From Candidatus Aenigmatarchaeota archaeon (GTDB lineage: Archaea; EX4484-52; B79-G9), in contig JAGLIP010000058.1 of NCBI GenBank assembly GCA_023142905.1, forward strand, positions 1-6,056: 6,056 nt of DNA, given 5' to 3'. The number at the start of each line of letters is the position of its first letter. Position 1 is the stretch's first letter. Position numbers and translations under genes: made by a program. Positions 4,650 through 6,056 of the stretch are shown here, in pieces. The notes under the pieces were generated by a model. That model worked only from the letters and a program-made list of their open reading frames with translations. It ran no database searches and was not told where the DNA came from.

Positions 4650-5441
4650 ATGGCAACAAAGGTTAAGAAGAAATGCGTTCATCGTTCTAAAGCTGCTGTG
4701 AAGAAAGGGCAAGGAAACAAGGGGCAGTTTCTTGCCACAGGCACAACAATTAAAATTATTCTTATAATAGTTGCACTTGTTATTACTATGTCTGTTATGT
4801 CCGCCAATAAAGGCGCACTTGCGGAGATAAGCGATTGGTTTATGGGGATTTTGGCTGATTTAGGGCTTGTTCATCTTTCTGATACTGATCGGATAGCTTT
4901 AGCATCTATGCAGGCAGCAACATGCGCTGTAGATGTTGTTGCTTTTTATTCCAATGAGCCCTTGCCGAAAGACGGGGATGATATATTTGCCGGTTTTGAG
5001 TCTTGCGGGGCGGATTTTATAGGTGCCGGGTCTGGGTTCAGCACTTTTGAAAATATTGCTGTAGGGTCCGGTGGTCCTGTTGTTAGTACGGGCGAAGATA
5101 GTACTGGCGAAGACGAAGAAGAAAAATTGCCGGTTTTAACAGGGGTTCAAAAATGGACTAATGAGAATGGTGATGGGCTTCCGAGAACATTAATTGGAAA
5201 CTATGAATGTTCCGGCAGTAGTTACAAGATTGAACTTGTAGATATAATTTCTAAGAGTTCGGGCGATGGGCAGGCACTTGAAATTACTCAAGATGCCGTA
5301 ATTATTGAGGATTATTTTGCTGTTTGGGCGGGGTCTTCAGAGACTACCGAAGACATAGTGATTACGACAACAGCTGCTATCTTTGTTTCTGGGTTGCCTT
5401 CAGAATCAAAAGTTTCGGGAGAAGTTAGCTGTAAACAATAA
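4650..5441 (+). CDS. Membrane-anchored extracytoplasmic protein of unknown function
   Basis: I do not recognise a family. The 263-aa product begins with a very basic, presumably cytoplasmic segment (residues 3-24, rich in Lys/Arg) containing two Lys-Gly-Gln motifs (19-21 and 24-26). One hydrophobic helix follows at about 33-52 (IIVALVI core), then a long polar, Ser/Gly/Thr/Asp/Glu-rich region. K-G-Q just before a hydrophobic stretch resembles archaeal class III (prepilin-like) signal peptides, but the usual Glu at +5 is missing and a Lys (35) interrupts the stretch, so a simple N-terminal membrane anchor is equally likely. The outer part has an acidic linker with a doubled STGED motif (146-155), a Thr/Val-rich, probably beta C-terminal region, and four Cys (92, 119, 187, 261) that could form disulfides. 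The start at 4650 fits the TATA box. A Cys-rich secreted protein follows 16 nt downstream, probably in the same operon. Confidence 0.82.
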   Translation: MATKVKKKCVHRSKAAVKKGQGNKGQFLATGTTIKIILIIVALVITMSVMSANKGALAEISDWFMGILADLGLVHLSDTDRIALASMQAATCAVDVVAFYSNEPLPKDGDDIFAGFESCGADFIGAGSGFSTFENIAVGSGGPVVSTGEDSTGEDEEEKLPVLTGVQKWTNENGDGLPRTLIGNYECSGSSYKIELVDIISKSSGDGQALEITQDAVIIEDYFAVWAGSSETTEDIVITTTAAIFVSGLPSESKVSGEVSCKQ

Positions 5442-5457
5442 TGATTTTGTGTTGCTT

Positions 5458-6056
5458 ATGAAAAAAAATATTGCTTTGTTGTCTATTTGGATATTGATTT
5501 TTGCTACTTATGGGCCTGTTGCGAATGTTAGTGCTGACGATCCTCTTGGTAAATGCGGAGCCGAACTTTGTGGGAAATGGTGGCTTTTCGAAACATGCGC
5601 ACCGGATGAAATGTGTGTTGAAAAACTAGGAACTTATGGGTGCGAAGAAAAAGTAGAGTGTTTAGATTCTGACAAGCGCATTAGTGATATTGGTGCCTCT
5701 GAAAATCATATACGGTGTTTTGACCCTGTTAGAGGCGTTATTCCGGAATCGGAGAAAACAGAGCAGTCTGTCTGCGTTGCATGTACTTTTGAGGAGCCTC
5801 CGGAAACAATAAAATGTTGTCGATTTGGTATTATGAATCCACAGTATTTTTGGTCAACTGAGGATTGTCCCATTACGGTGGTGTTGGATCCATGCTGGGA
5901 GACAGACAATAAAGAGTGTGCGGCAAAATCATGGAATGATTACCCTGGCGGTGTAGAGTGCAGAGTCATAAATTTCAACCTGCCACAGAAAGATAAGGCA
6001 GCTATGTCTACAGTTGCTAAGGCAAAGGAATGGATAAGTGGGATGGGTGACCCGGA
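5458..6056 (+). CDS. Secreted cysteine-rich protein, N-terminal part (runs off right edge)
   Basis: The frame opens at ATG 5458 and stays open for 199 codons to the window edge. The N-terminus MKKNIALLSIWILIFATYG is a Sec-type signal peptide: a short Lys-Lys start, a hydrophobic core (5-17) and a V-S-A site near residue 26 followed by Asp-Asp. The mature part has 15 Cys in about 170 residues (33, 38, 47, 53, 62, 68, 87, 106, 109, 120, 121, 137, 146, 154, 168), spaced irregularly, with a CxxC at 106-109 and a CC pair at 120-121. This points to a disulfide-stabilised extracellular or surface protein rather than a metal-binding repeat. Many Trp and Pro residues accompany the Cys, and the last ~30 visible residues are Cys-free and more helical. 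It starts 16 nt after the preceding exported-protein gene, with no Shine-Dalgarno or good TATA box, so co-transcription is likely. I recognise no family. Confidence 0.8.
   Translation, partial: MKKNIALLSIWILIFATYGPVANVSADDPLGKCGAELCGKWWLFETCAPDEMCVEKLGTYGCEEKVECLDSDKRISDIGASENHIRCFDPVRGVIPESEKTEQSVCVACTFEEPPETIKCCRFGIMNPQYFWSTEDCPITVVLDPCWETDNKECAAKSWNDYPGGVECRVINFNLPQKDKAAMSTVAKAKEWISGMGDP

Overview
The window reads as a moderately AT-rich archaeal chromosome segment. TATA boxes lie about 25-29 nt upstream of several start codons, which implies leaderless transcripts. The FtsZ has an archaeal-type layout with no recognisable bacterial C-terminal FtsA/ZipA-binding peptide. One exported protein has a Lys-Gly-Gln motif before its membrane segment, as in many archaeal surface proteins. 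A DPANN-type lineage (Woesearchaeota/Pacearchaeota-like) is my best guess, from general resemblance only; no rRNA is present to prove it.

Minus strand, 1-1887: gatC, then gatA (the amidotransferase that makes Gln-tRNA and/or Asn-tRNA by transamidation; the GatB subunit is not in view), then the first 45 codons of a HAM1/RdgB-type nucleotide-pool house-cleaning pyrophosphatase that runs off the left edge. The order of transcription is gatC, gatA, rdgB. gatC and gatA each have a well-placed TATA box.

Plus strand, 1943-2647: an acidic soluble protein of about 234 aa that I do not recognise. It diverges from gatC across a 55-nt gap holding one near-symmetric TATA element that could serve both directions. 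T-runs follow it at 2761-2798.

Plus strand, 2648-3272: 625 nt with no convincing gene. A strong TATA box at 2927-2934 predicts a transcript starting near 2956. The next ~160 nt carry four copies of TTGGAC, each placed in a hairpin loop; the two best have the same geometry (9-bp stem, 8-nt loop) but unrelated stem sequences. Further overlapping hairpins lead up to ftsZ (3273-4388). This is the most unusual feature of the window: a long structured leader, or separate small RNA, in front of the main cell-division gene.

Plus strand, 4389-4649: a hairpin-dense stretch of about 200 nt with terminator-like stems and a 7-nt element that can pair in two mutually exclusive ways. It may be ftsZ 3' UTR plus terminators, or a structured RNA.

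Plus strand, 4650-6056: a leaderless-type promoter drives a membrane-anchored extracytoplasmic protein, followed 16 nt later by a secreted, very Cys-rich protein that runs off the right edge. These two look like an operon for cell-surface or exported components of unknown function.
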